A stretch of 64,000 bases of DNA. Source: Rhizobium sp. Root708 (GTDB taxonomy: Bacteria > Pseudomonadota > Alphaproteobacteria > Rhizobiales > Rhizobiaceae). Shown here in pieces: positions 53,696 through 63,575 of this stretch. Position numbers and translations under genes: made by a program. Positions within the stretch are counted from its first letter, which is position 1, and every line of letters begins with the position of its first letter. Below the pieces are notes generated by a model. That model was given only the letters and a program-made list of their open reading frames with translations, was not told where the DNA came from and ran no database searches. Location of the stretch: the NCBI RefSeq assembly GCF_001429725.1, contig NZ_LMHV01000034.1:61533-125532 (forward strand), read 5' to 3'.

Positions 53696-54910
53696 ATGCC
53701 GCAAATGCATCAAAAGCAACCGATATCGGCGGGCATTGTCGTGGTTGCCGCCGGCCGTGGCGAGCGTGCAGGCGCGTCCGCTGAGGGCCCCAAACAATAT
53801 CGTTCGATTGGCGGAAGGCCGGTCATCGCTCATACGCTCGACGTATTCCGGCGCTGGCCTTCGACCACCCACATCGTGGTGGTCATTCATCCCGACGACG
53901 AGATTCTGTTCGCAAACTCCTTGGACTTTGTGAAGGACGGGTCGGCTATCTCTACTGTTCATGGCGGGGCGACCCGCCAGCAGTCGGTGCTGGCGGGCTT
54001 GCGTGCCCTGAAGGACAAGGATGTGACCGACGTTCTCATCCACGATGCCGTCAGGCCGTTCGTTGACCTCGCTTTGCTAGAGCGGATTGCAGAGGCGCTT
54101 TCGGCCGGGACACCTGCCGTGCTACCGGCGATTCCTGTTGCGGATACGTTGAAGCGGTCGGACGAGAACGGCACCGTCGTTGACACCGTTCCGCGAACAC
54201 GACTTTACGCGGCGCAGACACCCCAGTCCTTCAAGTACGGTACGATCCTCGCAGCCCACGAAGACGCGGCAGCGGCGGGGAAGACGGACTTTACCGATGA
54301 CGCCGCAATCGCGGAGTGGGCCGGAATTCCGGTCAGAATCGTCGACGGCAGCGTCGACAATGTGAAACTCACAGTGAAGCGTGACATTGCAATGGCTGAC
54401 GAACGACTTTCCATCACCGCCCTTCCGGATGTGCGCACCGGCAACGGTTACGACGTCCACCAGCTCGAACCTGGCGACGGCGTGACGCTCTGCGGCGTCT
54501 TCATTCCGCACGACCAGCAGCTGAAAGGTCACTCCGACGCGGACGTGGCCCTGCACGCATTGACGGACGCGCTGCTTGCGACCTGCGGCGCAGGCGACAT
54601 CGGCGATCATTTTCCGCCATCGGATCCGCAGTGGAAGGGCGCGCCGTCACGCATCTTCATCGAGCATGCGGCAAAGATCGTACGCGACCGCGGCGGCACG
54701 ATCATGAATGCCGACGTATCGCTGATCGCCGAGGCGCCGAAGGTCGGGCCGCATCGCGACGAGATGCGCGCCAAGCTGTCGGAGTTTCTCGGCATCACCA
54801 TCGACCGCTGCTCGGTGAAGGCAACGACGAACGAGACGATCGGCTTCGTCGGTCGGCGCGAAGGTATCGCGGCGATCGCCACCGCAACGGTCGTTTATCG
54901 GAGCTTCTGA
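53696..54910 (+). CDS. ispDF: Bifunctional IspD/IspF (MEP cytidylyltransferase / MEcPP synthase)
   Basis: 404 residues from ATG at 53696, chosen over the frame opening at 53642 because CTGGGGA precedes it and the fold begins soon after. N-terminal IspD domain: VVVAAGRGERAGASAEGPKQY near residue 15, HDAVRPFV, and PRTRLYAAQTPQSFKY. The C-terminal IspF domain (about 247-404) has the metal-binding GYDVH and GHSDADVALHALTDALL. It catalyses two non-adjacent steps of the MEP isoprenoid path; the fused form is typical of alphaproteobacteria. cinA starts 1 base after its stop. Confidence 0.96.
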   Translation: MPQMHQKQPISAGIVVVAAGRGERAGASAEGPKQYRSIGGRPVIAHTLDVFRRWPSTTHIVVVIHPDDEILFANSLDFVKDGSAISTVHGGATRQQSVLAGLRALKDKDVTDVLIHDAVRPFVDLALLERIAEALSAGTPAVLPAIPVADTLKRSDENGTVVDTVPRTRLYAAQTPQSFKYGTILAAHEDAAAAGKTDFTDDAAIAEWAGIPVRIVDGSVDNVKLTVKRDIAMADERLSITALPDVRTGNGYDVHQLEPGDGVTLCGVFIPHDQQLKGHSDADVALHALTDALLATCGAGDIGDHFPPSDPQWKGAPSRIFIEHAAKIVRDRGGTIMNADVSLIAEAPKVGPHRDEMRAKLSEFLGITIDRCSVKATTNETIGFVGRREGIAAIATATVVYRSF

Positions 54911-54911
54911 G

Positions 54912-55412
54912 ATGAGCATCTTCCCCGACGACATCATCGCGCAGGCAGAGGCGATCATTCGCGACTTCGCAGCCGCAGGCGTGATGGTCTCGACGGCGGA
55001 ATCCTGTACCGGCGGGCTGATTGCCGGCGCGTTGACCGAAATTTCAGGATCGTCTGCGGTCGTTGACCGAGGTTTCGTGACCTACACGAACACCGCCAAG
55101 ATGGAGATGCTTGGCGTGCAGGAGGAAACGCTGATCCGGTTCGGCGCAGTCTCGGAAGAGACGGCGCGACAGATGGTGCATGGCGCCCTCTTCCGCTCCC
55201 GCGCGGCCGTCGCGGTCGCCGTCACCGGTATCGCAGGGCCTGGCGGTGGATCGGCGGAAAAGCCGGTCGGCCTCGTCCACCTCGCCGCGAAGTCTCGCGC
55301 GGGTGGGCTTATTCATCGGAAGATGCTCTATGGCGATATCGGTCGCGCTGAAGTGCGGCTTGCAACGATTAGAACCGCGCTCGGCATGATCCGGGAACTG
55401 GCTCAGCCGTAG
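54912..55412 (+). CDS. cinA: CinA C-terminal-type nicotinamide-nucleotide amidase
   Basis: 166 residues covering only the amidase (PncC) part of CinA: STAESCTGGLIAGALTEISGSS near residue 17, then the middle AVAVTGIAGPGGGSAEKPVGLVHLA block. It deamidates nicotinamide mononucleotide to nicotinic acid mononucleotide in NAD recycling. There is no N-terminal COG1058 domain, as expected for the stand-alone form. It starts 1 base after ispDF and overlaps the convergent RatA-like gene by 10 bases. Confidence 0.9.
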   Translation: MSIFPDDIIAQAEAIIRDFAAAGVMVSTAESCTGGLIAGALTEISGSSAVVDRGFVTYTNTAKMEMLGVQEETLIRFGAVSEETARQMVHGALFRSRAAVAVAVTGIAGPGGGSAEKPVGLVHLAAKSRAGGLIHRKMLYGDIGRAEVRLATIRTALGMIRELAQP

Positions 55413-55846
55413 ATTTTCGTCGCCCGCGTTTCGAAGGCTTCCGAGAACATGCGGAAGGCGCGATCGAACATCGAGCCCATGACCGCGCCCAGGATGCGGC
55501 TCTTGAACTCGTAGTCGATGAAAAAGTGAACGTTGGAGCCTGTCGCCGTGTCCTCGAAACGCCAGCGATTATCGAGATAGCGGAACGGCCCGTCGATATA
55601 CTTGACCTCGATGACGCGCTCCGCCCGGTTCAACAGTACCTGCGTCGCGAAGGTCTCGCGGATCGCCTTGTAGCCGACCGTCATGTCGGCGATCAGCAGA
55701 ACCTTGCCGTCACGTTCCTTGCGGCTGCGAATGCTCAGCGCCTCGCAGAGCGGAAGGAATTGCGGGTAGCGCTCGACGTCGGCGACGAGGTCGAACATCT
55801 GATCGGCGGAATGCGGGACGGGGCGATGCGTTTCGAACTGAGGCAT
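55403..55846 (-). CDS. RatA / Coq10-like START-domain protein
   Basis: 147 residues of the polyketide-cyclase/START fold: N-terminal FETHRPVPHSADQMFDLVADVERYPQFLP, RSRKERDGKVLLIADMTVGYKAIRETF and a C-terminal ARAFRMFSEAFETRA-type helix. Annotated as RatA in many genomes after the E. coli toxin that blocks 70S formation, but Coq10 lipid or ubiquinone binding is the more likely role of the alphaproteobacterial form. Toxin action is not implied by sequence. No antitoxin gene is next to it. 9 bases separate it from the kinase-like gene. Confidence 0.85.
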   Translation of the reverse strand: MPQFETHRPVPHSADQMFDLVADVERYPQFLPLCEALSIRSRKERDGKVLLIADMTVGYKAIRETFATQVLLNRAERVIEVKYIDGPFRYLDNRWRFEDTATGSNVHFFIDYEFKSRILGAVMGSMFDRAFRMFSEAFETRATKIYG

Positions 55847-55855
55847 GACCGGCAG

Positions 55856-56428
55856 TTAAGTGGGAGCGCCGAGAAGATCAAGAAGATGGTGCACCTGCCG
55901 CCGGCTTTTCAGCTGAAAAACGGGGACATCAGGCGCGTGCTTGTCTAACCCGGCGATTACAAGCGGCGCAGACCGCTTCTCGAACGTCCAGATGTACGTC
56001 AGGAACTCGCGGTCAGGCAGGCGCTCCAGGCATCCGGGCGCCATGTCCGGCCGCGTTCTGCCGAAATGGAAGAATGCGCGCTTGCTGATACCCCACAGGC
56101 AGAGCCAGCGCGGCATGCGCACCCAGACAACGAACTCTACGCGCGGGACGCGAAGATCGAAGGTCGACGGACCGGTCCCGTCCATCAGCCAACGTTCGCC
56201 GGCGACAACCTCGGTGATCAGGCGACGCTCTTCTTCCTTAGAGCGCTTGACCCATCCCGGCAGCCAGAAGAACTCCTTGTCCATGGAGAAGTAAGGAAGA
56301 TCGAGCCTGCGGCTGATCTTTCGCGACAAGGTGCTCTTGCCGCCGCCGGAGCAGCCGATGATCATGATCCGCGTGGACTGCCTGAGCAGGCCGGCGGCTT
56401 TCCGCGTATCCTCGATGTAAGCCGGCAT
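55856..56428 (-). CDS. P-loop NTPase, adenylate-kinase-like (FlaR/topology-modulation type)
   Basis: 190 residues from ATG at 56428, with GGAGG 11 bases upstream. Walker A GCSGGGKST near residue 27, lid or LID-like segment DKEFFWLPGWVKRSKEEE, and a conserved GERWLMDGTGPSTFDLR. Such proteins are annotated as adenylate kinase or DNA topology modulation protein; the real substrate is unknown. C-terminal part VFQLKSRRQVHHLLDLLG is typical of this group. It follows the lipA terminator on the same strand. Confidence 0.8.
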   Translation of the reverse strand: MPAYIEDTRKAAGLLRQSTRIMIIGCSGGGKSTLSRKISRRLDLPYFSMDKEFFWLPGWVKRSKEEERRLITEVVAGERWLMDGTGPSTFDLRVPRVEFVVWVRMPRWLCLWGISKRAFFHFGRTRPDMAPGCLERLPDREFLTYIWTFEKRSAPLVIAGLDKHAPDVPVFQLKSRRQVHHLLDLLGAPT

Positions 56429-56446
56429 TTCTCGTCGCCTCCGCAA

Positions 56447-56478
56447 ACAAAAAGCCGCGGGAAAATCGCCGCGGCTTT
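56447..56478 (-). terminator. Intrinsic terminator of lipA
   Basis: Stem AAAGCCGCGG/CCGCGGCTTT, 10 bp with an 8-base loop, followed on the minus strand by TTTTTG-TTT. It lies 24 bases downstream of the lipA stop, separating it from the kinase-like gene. Confidence 0.88.
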
Positions 56479-56501
56479 CGAAAAATGCAAGCGCTCGTTG
56501 A

Positions 56502-57476
56502 TTATTCAGCCGCGATAAGTTGCTTTTTCTCGCGCGCTGCCTTCAGACGCGCGAAATCGTCGCCGGCGTGGTGCGACGAACGGGTCAGCGGGCTCGAAGC
56601 CACCATCAGGAATCCCTTGGTGTAGGCAACAGTCTCGTAGGACTTGAATTCGTCAGGCGTGACGAAGCTCATGACCTTGTGATGCTTGCGGGTCGGCTGC
56701 AGGTACTGGCCGATGGTCAAGAAGTCGACGTCGGCGGTCCGCAGGTCGTCCATCAACTGCAGCACCTCGTTGCGCTCTTCACCGAGGCCAACCATGATGC
56801 CCGACTTGGTGAACATGGTGGGGTCCAGTTCCTTCACGCGCTGCAGCAGGCGGATGGAGTGGAAATAGCGGGCGCCCGGGCGAACGGTCAGGTAGTTGCC
56901 CGGCACGGTTTCCATGTTGTGGTTGAAGACGTCAGGCTTGGCCGCAACGACGCGCTCCAAGGCACCGGGCTTCTTGAGGAAGTCAGGTGTCAGGATCTCG
57001 ATGGTGGTCGCGGGCGACGCAGCGCGGATCGCCCAGATGACCTTCTCGAAATGCTCGGCACCGCCGTCTTCCAGGTCGTCGCGGTCGACCGACGTAATGA
57101 CCACGTGGCTGAGGCCCATTTGCTTGACGGCCTTGGCGACGTTCTCAGGCTCGGCCATATCGAGCGCATTCGGCTTGCCTGTCGAGACATTGCAGAATGC
57201 ACAGGCGCGCGTACAGATCTCACCCATGATCATGAAGGTCGCGTGCTTCTTGTCCCAGCACTCGCCGATGTTGGGGCAGCCGGCTTCCTCGCAGACGGTG
57301 ACGAGCTTGTGCTCCTTCACGATCGAGCGCGTCTCCGCATATCCCTTGGAGTTCGGCGCCTTGACGCGGATCCAATCCGGCTTGCGCATGACTTCCTGAT
57401 CGGGCCGATGGGCCTTTTCCGGGTGCCGTACGCGCTTTTCAGCGTCTGGATTGATCCTGTCGAGAATAGTTACCAT
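56502..57476 (-). CDS. lipA: Lipoyl synthase
   Basis: 324 residues from ATG at 57476 (MVTILDRI); the open frame to 57665 covers another gene and is rejected. Radical-SAM enzyme with the auxiliary cluster cysteines CEEAGCPNIGEC, the SAM cluster CTRACAFC, and the C-terminal SSPLTRSSHHAGDDF segment containing the third Ser ligand. It inserts sulphur at C6 and C8 of the octanoyl chain on lipoyl domains. Targets in this window are PdhB and PdhC. It is followed by a strong terminator. Confidence 0.97.
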   Translation of the reverse strand: MVTILDRINPDAEKRVRHPEKAHRPDQEVMRKPDWIRVKAPNSKGYAETRSIVKEHKLVTVCEEAGCPNIGECWDKKHATFMIMGEICTRACAFCNVSTGKPNALDMAEPENVAKAVKQMGLSHVVITSVDRDDLEDGGAEHFEKVIWAIRAASPATTIEILTPDFLKKPGALERVVAAKPDVFNHNMETVPGNYLTVRPGARYFHSIRLLQRVKELDPTMFTKSGIMVGLGEERNEVLQLMDDLRTADVDFLTIGQYLQPTRKHHKVMSFVTPDEFKSYETVAYTKGFLMVASSPLTRSSHHAGDDFARLKAAREKKQLIAAE

Positions 57477-57516
57477 CAATAACCTGCCTTCAAACCGCCG
57501 GAAGCGGCCTCTTTCG

Positions 57517-57765
57517 TCAGCGTCTGACGAGTTTTGCCAGAAATAGCAAGATACAAGAGCCGATGAAACCCGTGACAAGGTAACCCAGCCAACCGCTGGC
57601 GACATAGATGTCTGCGCGGGCAAAGATCGCGCTGGCGATGACGGCGCCCACGATGCCGATGACAATGTTCATCAGAACGCCGAAGCGTATGCCTATCAGA
57701 ATGCCCGCGAGCCACCCCGCCAAGCCGCCGACGATAATCGCCGTAATCCAGCCCACACCTTCCAT
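57517..57765 (-). CDS. GlsB/YeaQ/YmgE family stress-response membrane protein (copy 1)
   Basis: 82 residues, almost entirely hydrophobic, with Gly-rich helices and the family pattern GGLAGWLAGILIG...IVIGIVGAVIASAIF. Transglycosylase-associated (Tag) fold; role unknown, sometimes stress induced. It lies 14 bases downstream of a second copy and 40 bases upstream of lipA on the same strand. Confidence 0.85.
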   Translation of the reverse strand: MEGVGWITAIIVGGLAGWLAGILIGIRFGVLMNIVIGIVGAVIASAIFARADIYVASGWLGYLVTGFIGSCILLFLAKLVRR

Positions 57766-57779
57766 CCCGTCCTATCCCC

Positions 57780-58034
57780 TCAAGCTATCGCCCTTGCGAT
57801 CAACACCACGATAATGGCTCCGACCGTCGCGTGAATAATCTGCACCACGATCGCGCTGTCTATGCCCAGGTTGATCCCCAGCGCGTTGAAGAGGAAGCCT
57901 CCGACGAACGCGCCGATGATGCCGCTGAGCAGGCACCGTATCAATCCGCCTCCTCCGACGACCAGGCTGGCGAGGAACCCCGCCGCCAGGCCGATCAGGA
58001 GAAAGATAAGCAGTGCCTGCGTACCCATAGACAT
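57780..58034 (-). CDS. GlsB/YeaQ/YmgE family stress-response membrane protein (copy 2)
   Basis: 84 residues, three hydrophobic helices with LLIGLAAGFLASLVVGGGGLIRCLLSGIIGAFVGGFLF, the family pattern. AAAGGAAATC precedes the ATG at 58034. Copies 1 and 2 are alike in fold but not close in sequence, suggesting an old duplication. No general-stress GGAAC motif was found in the 76-base gap upstream. Confidence 0.85.
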   Translation of the reverse strand: MSMGTQALLIFLLIGLAAGFLASLVVGGGGLIRCLLSGIIGAFVGGFLFNALGINLGIDSAIVVQIIHATVGAIIVVLIARAIA

Positions 58035-58110
58035 GATGATTTCCTTTCGCTTTTTCCAGTCCGGGATCGGATGGTATCCAATCCGTCATAGAGAGCGGCA
58101 AAGAAAATTA

Positions 58111-59556
58111 TCAAGCGTTCAGGACGCGACCATAGGCATCCAGAACCGCTTCCTTCATGGTCTCGGAAACCGTCGGATGCGGGAAGATGGTGTGCATCAG
58201 TTCTTCTTCGGTCGTTTCCAGGTTCATGGCGACCACGAAGCCCTGGATGAGCTCGGTGACTTCAGCGCCGACCATGTGGGCGCCGAGCAGTTCGCCGGTC
58301 TTCTTGTCGAAGATCACCTTGCAGAGACCCTGGTCCTCACCGAGCGCAATCGCCTTGCCGTTGGCGGCAAAAGAGAAGCGGCCGACGCGGATGTCGCGAC
58401 CGGATTCCTTGGCCTTGGCTTCCGTCAGACCAACAGAGGCGACCTGCGGGTTGCAATAGGTGCAGCCCGGGACCTTGCCCTTGTCGGTAGCGTGAACGTT
58501 CGGCAGGCCGGCGATCTTTTCGACGCAGACGACGCCTTCGTGCTCGGCCTTGTGGGCGAGCATCGGCGGGCCGGCGACGTCGCCGATGGCGTAGATGCCT
58601 GCAATATTGGTCTTGCCGTAGCCGTCGATGACGACGCAGCCGCGGTCAGTCTTGACGCCGACAGCTTCGAGGCCGAGGTTTTCGATGTTGCCCTGGACGC
58701 CGACGGCCGAGATCATGCGGTCGGCGACGATCTGCTGGACCTTGCCGTCAGCTGTCTCGACATGCGCGGTGATGCTGTCGGCGGCCTTCTCGACCTTGGT
58801 GATCTTGGCGCTGGTGATGATCTTCATGCCGCGCTTCTCGAGCTGCTTGCGCGCGATCGCGGTGACTTCGACGTCCTCGACCGGCATGATCGTCGCCATG
58901 ACTTCGACGACGGTGACGTCAACGCCCATCGAGCGGTAGAAGCTCGCGAACTCGATGCCGATGGCGCCCGAGCCCATGACGATCAGCGACTTCGGCAGGG
59001 CTGCCGGCTTCATCGCCTCGAAATAGGTCCAGATCAGCTTGCCATCCGGCTCGATGCCCGGTAGCGCGCGCGGGCGGGCACCCGTCGCGATGATGATGTG
59101 CTTGGCGGTGTAGGTGCCCTCGCCCTTGACGTTCTTCGGAACCGGGTTCTGCGGCTCGACGACGGGCTTGGAGGACTTGCCAACGACGATTTCGCCCGGC
59201 TTGGTGATCTTGGCCTCGCCCCAGATCACATCGACCTTGTTCTTCTTCATCAGGAAGCCGACGCCGCCGTTGAGGCGAGCCGAGACGCCGCGTGAGCGGG
59301 CGACGACTGCCGTAACGTCAGGCTTGACGGTGCCTTCAAGAACGAGGCCGAAATCCTTGAAATGATTGGCGTGGTCGAGCACTTCTGCCGAACGCAGCAG
59401 CGCCTTGGTCGGGATGCAGCCCCAGTTCAGGCAGATGCCGCCCAGATGCTCGCGCTCGACGATCGCGGTCTTCAGACCGAGCTGGCTGGCGCGCACCGCG
59501 GCCACATAGCCGCCGGGACCGGAGCCGATGATGATGACGTCGTAATTCTCAGCCAT
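58111..59556 (-). CDS. lpdA: Dihydrolipoyl dehydrogenase (E3 of pyruvate dehydrogenase)
   Basis: 481 residues. FAD motif IIIGSGPGGYVAAVRASQLG, redox-active disulfide in GGICLNWGCIPTKALL, NAD domain GSGAIGIEFASFY, and the C-terminal His-Glu pair in HTIFPHPTVSE. It reoxidises dihydrolipoyl groups with NAD+. The insert GKSSKPVVEPQNPVPKNVKGEG near residue 140 is found in the pdh-type E3 of rhizobia. It is separated from pdhC by two unrelated genes (GNAT and SGNH). Confidence 0.96.
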   Translation of the reverse strand: MAENYDVIIIGSGPGGYVAAVRASQLGLKTAIVEREHLGGICLNWGCIPTKALLRSAEVLDHANHFKDFGLVLEGTVKPDVTAVVARSRGVSARLNGGVGFLMKKNKVDVIWGEAKITKPGEIVVGKSSKPVVEPQNPVPKNVKGEGTYTAKHIIIATGARPRALPGIEPDGKLIWTYFEAMKPAALPKSLIVMGSGAIGIEFASFYRSMGVDVTVVEVMATIMPVEDVEVTAIARKQLEKRGMKIITSAKITKVEKAADSITAHVETADGKVQQIVADRMISAVGVQGNIENLGLEAVGVKTDRGCVVIDGYGKTNIAGIYAIGDVAGPPMLAHKAEHEGVVCVEKIAGLPNVHATDKGKVPGCTYCNPQVASVGLTEAKAKESGRDIRVGRFSFAANGKAIALGEDQGLCKVIFDKKTGELLGAHMVGAEVTELIQGFVVAMNLETTEEELMHTIFPHPTVSETMKEAVLDAYGRVLNA

Positions 59557-59571
59557 GTTTTCCTGCCTTTG

Positions 59572-60153
59572 TTATCGGGCGTCGCGGGTGAGAAGCACCC
59601 ACTCGTGTTTCCTGCCGTTTTCGAAAAAGGCCACGGCATCCGCGCGCGCCGCCTCCGAAAATCCATTCTTCTTGTAAAGCGCCAAAGCCGCTTCGTTGTA
59701 CCCTGCGGTGATCAAGCTGACCGGCGCATTCTCAGCGCGCTCAATCTGATCCTCCAGAAGCCGTCGACCGATCCCGATGCCGCGCAAATGGCTATAGACA
59801 CCGAGCGTTGCGATAAACCAGCTTCCCACCACCGTCTTCTGCAGATCGATCACCGGCTTCAGCGCCAGGCGATCCGCTTCGATATTCCGTATGCCTTCGC
59901 CAAGAGCATAGCCGATAGCGGTTCCCGCGATCTCGCCATAGGCCTCGGCAATCACCGCGTCGCTCCAGTTGCCTTGCCCCTGATCGCCGCGCAGCTTCTG
60001 CCGTCCTCGCTCCATCGGCGTATCGCCGCCACCGTTTCCGAGCTCCGAGAGCCATAGCCAGGAGGCGAAACCATGCGATGCGATGTCCGTGAGCAAAGCC
60101 AACTCCGTCGCATCTTCCCGCGTCGCGGAACGAAGCGAAACGAAGGATCCCAT
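59572..60153 (-). CDS. GNAT family N-acetyltransferase
   Basis: 193 residues from ATG at 60153; the longer frame is rejected as it overlaps the SGNH gene. Acetyl-CoA motif LGVYSHLRGIGIGRRLLEDQIERA (R/Q-x-x-G-x-G/A) at about 125-148 and a C-terminal NEAALALYKKNGFSEAARADAVAFFENG. The substrate amine is unknown. It begins 2 bases after the SGNH stop and ends 15 bases before lpdA on the same strand. Confidence 0.88.
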   Translation of the reverse strand: MGSFVSLRSATREDATELALLTDIASHGFASWLWLSELGNGGGDTPMERGRQKLRGDQGQGNWSDAVIAEAYGEIAGTAIGYALGEGIRNIEADRLALKPVIDLQKTVVGSWFIATLGVYSHLRGIGIGRRLLEDQIERAENAPVSLITAGYNEAALALYKKNGFSEAARADAVAFFENGRKHEWVLLTRDAR

Positions 60154-60155
60154 CC

Positions 60156-60797
60156 TCAAAGCCCCAGCATCATCCGCACAGTCGATTCCATGCCGCGCCC
60201 GAGAGCGCGGGTATTGTCCGCGTCGAGATGGATGCCATCGACCGGTGTCGTCTTCGCTACCGAGTTGCCGTCGAAGAAGCCGCAGCCGAGCTCGTCCGCG
60301 AGATCGCGATAGAGGGTCGCAAGCTTCGCCGACTCCTCGATGCCACCGACGAACGACGCCGCAAACGGCACATTCGCCGTCTCGCGGATTTTCGGCGGCG
60401 CGACGATCAGAATGTCCGGCCCGTCGAATTCGAAGGGCCAGGCATGATTGCGGATCAGGCGCACCAGCCGCGCAATGCCCTGGCAAGCGGCGAATGCCGA
60501 TCCGGCCACGACATTCTTCATGTCGTTGGTGCCGAGCAGGAGAATGACGAGATCGAGCGGCGCATGCGTCTGCAGGATGGTCGGCAGGATGCGTGCACCG
60601 TTGCGGTCGCAATCGGCGAGATGGTCGTCGAAAGCGGTGGTCCGACCGTTCAACCCTTCAACGATCATCCTGACATCGTTGCCAAGTGCCGCCTGAAGCG
60701 CACTTGGCCAACGATCCTTGTAGGCATGACGTCCGATCGTATCGGCGTCATAGCCCCAAGTCAGCGAGTCACCATAGCAAAGAACGGTCTTCGTCAT
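60156..60797 (-). CDS. SGNH/GDSL-family hydrolase (arylesterase-like)
   Basis: 213 residues from ATG at 60797. Block I YGDSLTWGYD with the nucleophile Ser, block III LLLGTNDMK with Asn, and block V near the end DGIHLDADN with Asp and His, the SGNH quartet of esterases and lipases. No signal peptide, so it is cytoplasmic. The natural ester is unknown. It is located between pdhC and GNAT within the pyruvate dehydrogenase gene run. Confidence 0.9.
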   Translation of the reverse strand: MTKTVLCYGDSLTWGYDADTIGRHAYKDRWPSALQAALGNDVRMIVEGLNGRTTAFDDHLADCDRNGARILPTILQTHAPLDLVILLLGTNDMKNVVAGSAFAACQGIARLVRLIRNHAWPFEFDGPDILIVAPPKIRETANVPFAASFVGGIEESAKLATLYRDLADELGCGFFDGNSVAKTTPVDGIHLDADNTRALGRGMESTVRMMLGL

Positions 60798-60816
60798 TTC
60801 CGCCTCCGCTCCGGTC

Positions 60817-62157
60817 TCAGACGAGCATGCCCATCGGATTTTCGATGTAGCCCTTGAACGCCTGCAGCAGTTCCGCACCAAGCGCGCCGTCGACGCAGCG
60901 ATGGTCGGTCGACAGCGTGACGCTCATCACGGTGGCGATGACCATTTCGCCCTTGCGGACGATGACACGCTGCTCGCCTGCGCCGACCGCGAGGATCGTC
61001 GCATGCGGCGGATTGATGACGGCGGCGAAGTTCTTCACGCCCATCATGCCCATGTTCGAGACCGACGTGGTACCGCCCTGGAACTCTTCCGGCTTCAGCT
61101 TGCGATCCTTGGCACGCTTGCCGAGGTCGCGCATCTCGTTGGAGATGACCGACAGGGTCTTTTCCTCAGCCTTGCGGACGATCGGGGTGATCAGGCCGCC
61201 AGGAATCGAGACAGCAACGCCGACATCGGCGTGCTTGTGCTTGACCATGTTGGCTTCGGTCCAGGAGACGTTGGCATCCGGAACATCGCGCAGCGCCAGT
61301 GCCATGGCCTTGATGACCATGTCGTTGACGGAGATCTTGTAGGCAGCGCCACCATCCTTGCGGGGTGCGGCGTCGTTGAGCTGCGCGCGCAGGGCCATCA
61401 GCGCATCGAGTTCGCAATCGACGGTGACGTAGAAGTGCGGCACGGTCTGCTTGGATTCGACGAGGCGCTTGGCGATGATCTTGCGCATGCCGTCATGCGG
61501 CACGAGTTCGTAGGAGCCCTGTTCGAACAGCTTGAGAACAGACTCGTCGGAAGCGCCCTTAGGTGCAGCGGCCGGAGCCTGTGCTGCGGCCTGCGGTGCA
61601 GCCGCAGCCGGGGCGGCCTTGGTGCCACCACCAGCGACGGCGGCTTCGACGTCGCTCTTGACGACGCGACCATGCGGGCCGGAGCCGGCGACAGCTGCGA
61701 GATCGATACCGGCTTCCTTCGCCAGACGACGCGCGAGCGGCGAGGAGAAGGTGCGGTTTCCGCCCGTTGAAGCAGCAGCAGGCGCTGCAGCCGGTGCCGG
61801 AGCAGCCTCCGCAGCCGGAGCGGCTTCAGTCTTTGCCTCGGCCTTCGGCGCTTCGGCAGCCTTCGGCGCCGGAGCGGCAGAGACCGCGCTGCTTGCGGCA
61901 GCGGAAACATCTTCGCCTTCGGCAGCAAGTACGGCGATCAAGGCATTGACCTTGACGCCTTCCGTACCAGCCGGAACGACGAGCTTGGCAACGGTGCCCT
62001 CATCGACGGCTTCGACTTCCATCGTCGCCTTGTCGGTTTCGATTTCCGCAATGATGTCGCCTGACTTGACCGTGTCGCCTTCCTTGACGAGCCACTTGGC
62101 CAGGTTGCCTTCTTCCATCGTCGGAGAGAGGGCAGGCATCGTGATGTTGATAGGCAT
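60817..62157 (-). CDS. pdhC: Pyruvate dehydrogenase E2, dihydrolipoamide acetyltransferase
   Basis: 446 residues. One N-terminal lipoyl domain with ETDKATMEVEAVDEG (lipoyl Lys at about 43), an Ala/Pro-rich linker to about 135, a peripheral subunit-binding domain (SSPLARRLAKEAGIDLAAVAGSGPHGRV), a second Ala/Pro linker, and the catalytic domain with the C-terminal DHRCVDGALGAE. Transfers acetyl to CoA. It is 18 bases downstream of pdhB on the same strand. Flexible linkers carry the lipoyl arm between E1, E2 and E3. Confidence 0.97.
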   Translation of the reverse strand: MPINITMPALSPTMEEGNLAKWLVKEGDTVKSGDIIAEIETDKATMEVEAVDEGTVAKLVVPAGTEGVKVNALIAVLAAEGEDVSAAASSAVSAAPAPKAAEAPKAEAKTEAAPAAEAAPAPAAAPAAASTGGNRTFSSPLARRLAKEAGIDLAAVAGSGPHGRVVKSDVEAAVAGGGTKAAPAAAAPQAAAQAPAAAPKGASDESVLKLFEQGSYELVPHDGMRKIIAKRLVESKQTVPHFYVTVDCELDALMALRAQLNDAAPRKDGGAAYKISVNDMVIKAMALALRDVPDANVSWTEANMVKHKHADVGVAVSIPGGLITPIVRKAEEKTLSVISNEMRDLGKRAKDRKLKPEEFQGGTTSVSNMGMMGVKNFAAVINPPHATILAVGAGEQRVIVRKGEMVIATVMSVTLSTDHRCVDGALGAELLQAFKGYIENPMGMLV

Positions 62158-62175
62158 CGAAATACCCTCCCCTTG

Positions 62176-63558
<1,383 letters not shown>

Positions 63559-63575
63559 GGGTCTACCCTCCCCGA

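Noticed and set aside
55403..55846. Toxin-antitoxin system at the RatA-like gene
   Set aside because: There is no partner antitoxin gene; the convergent neighbour is the CinA-type amidase. The protein fits Coq10/START lipid binding as well as RatA.
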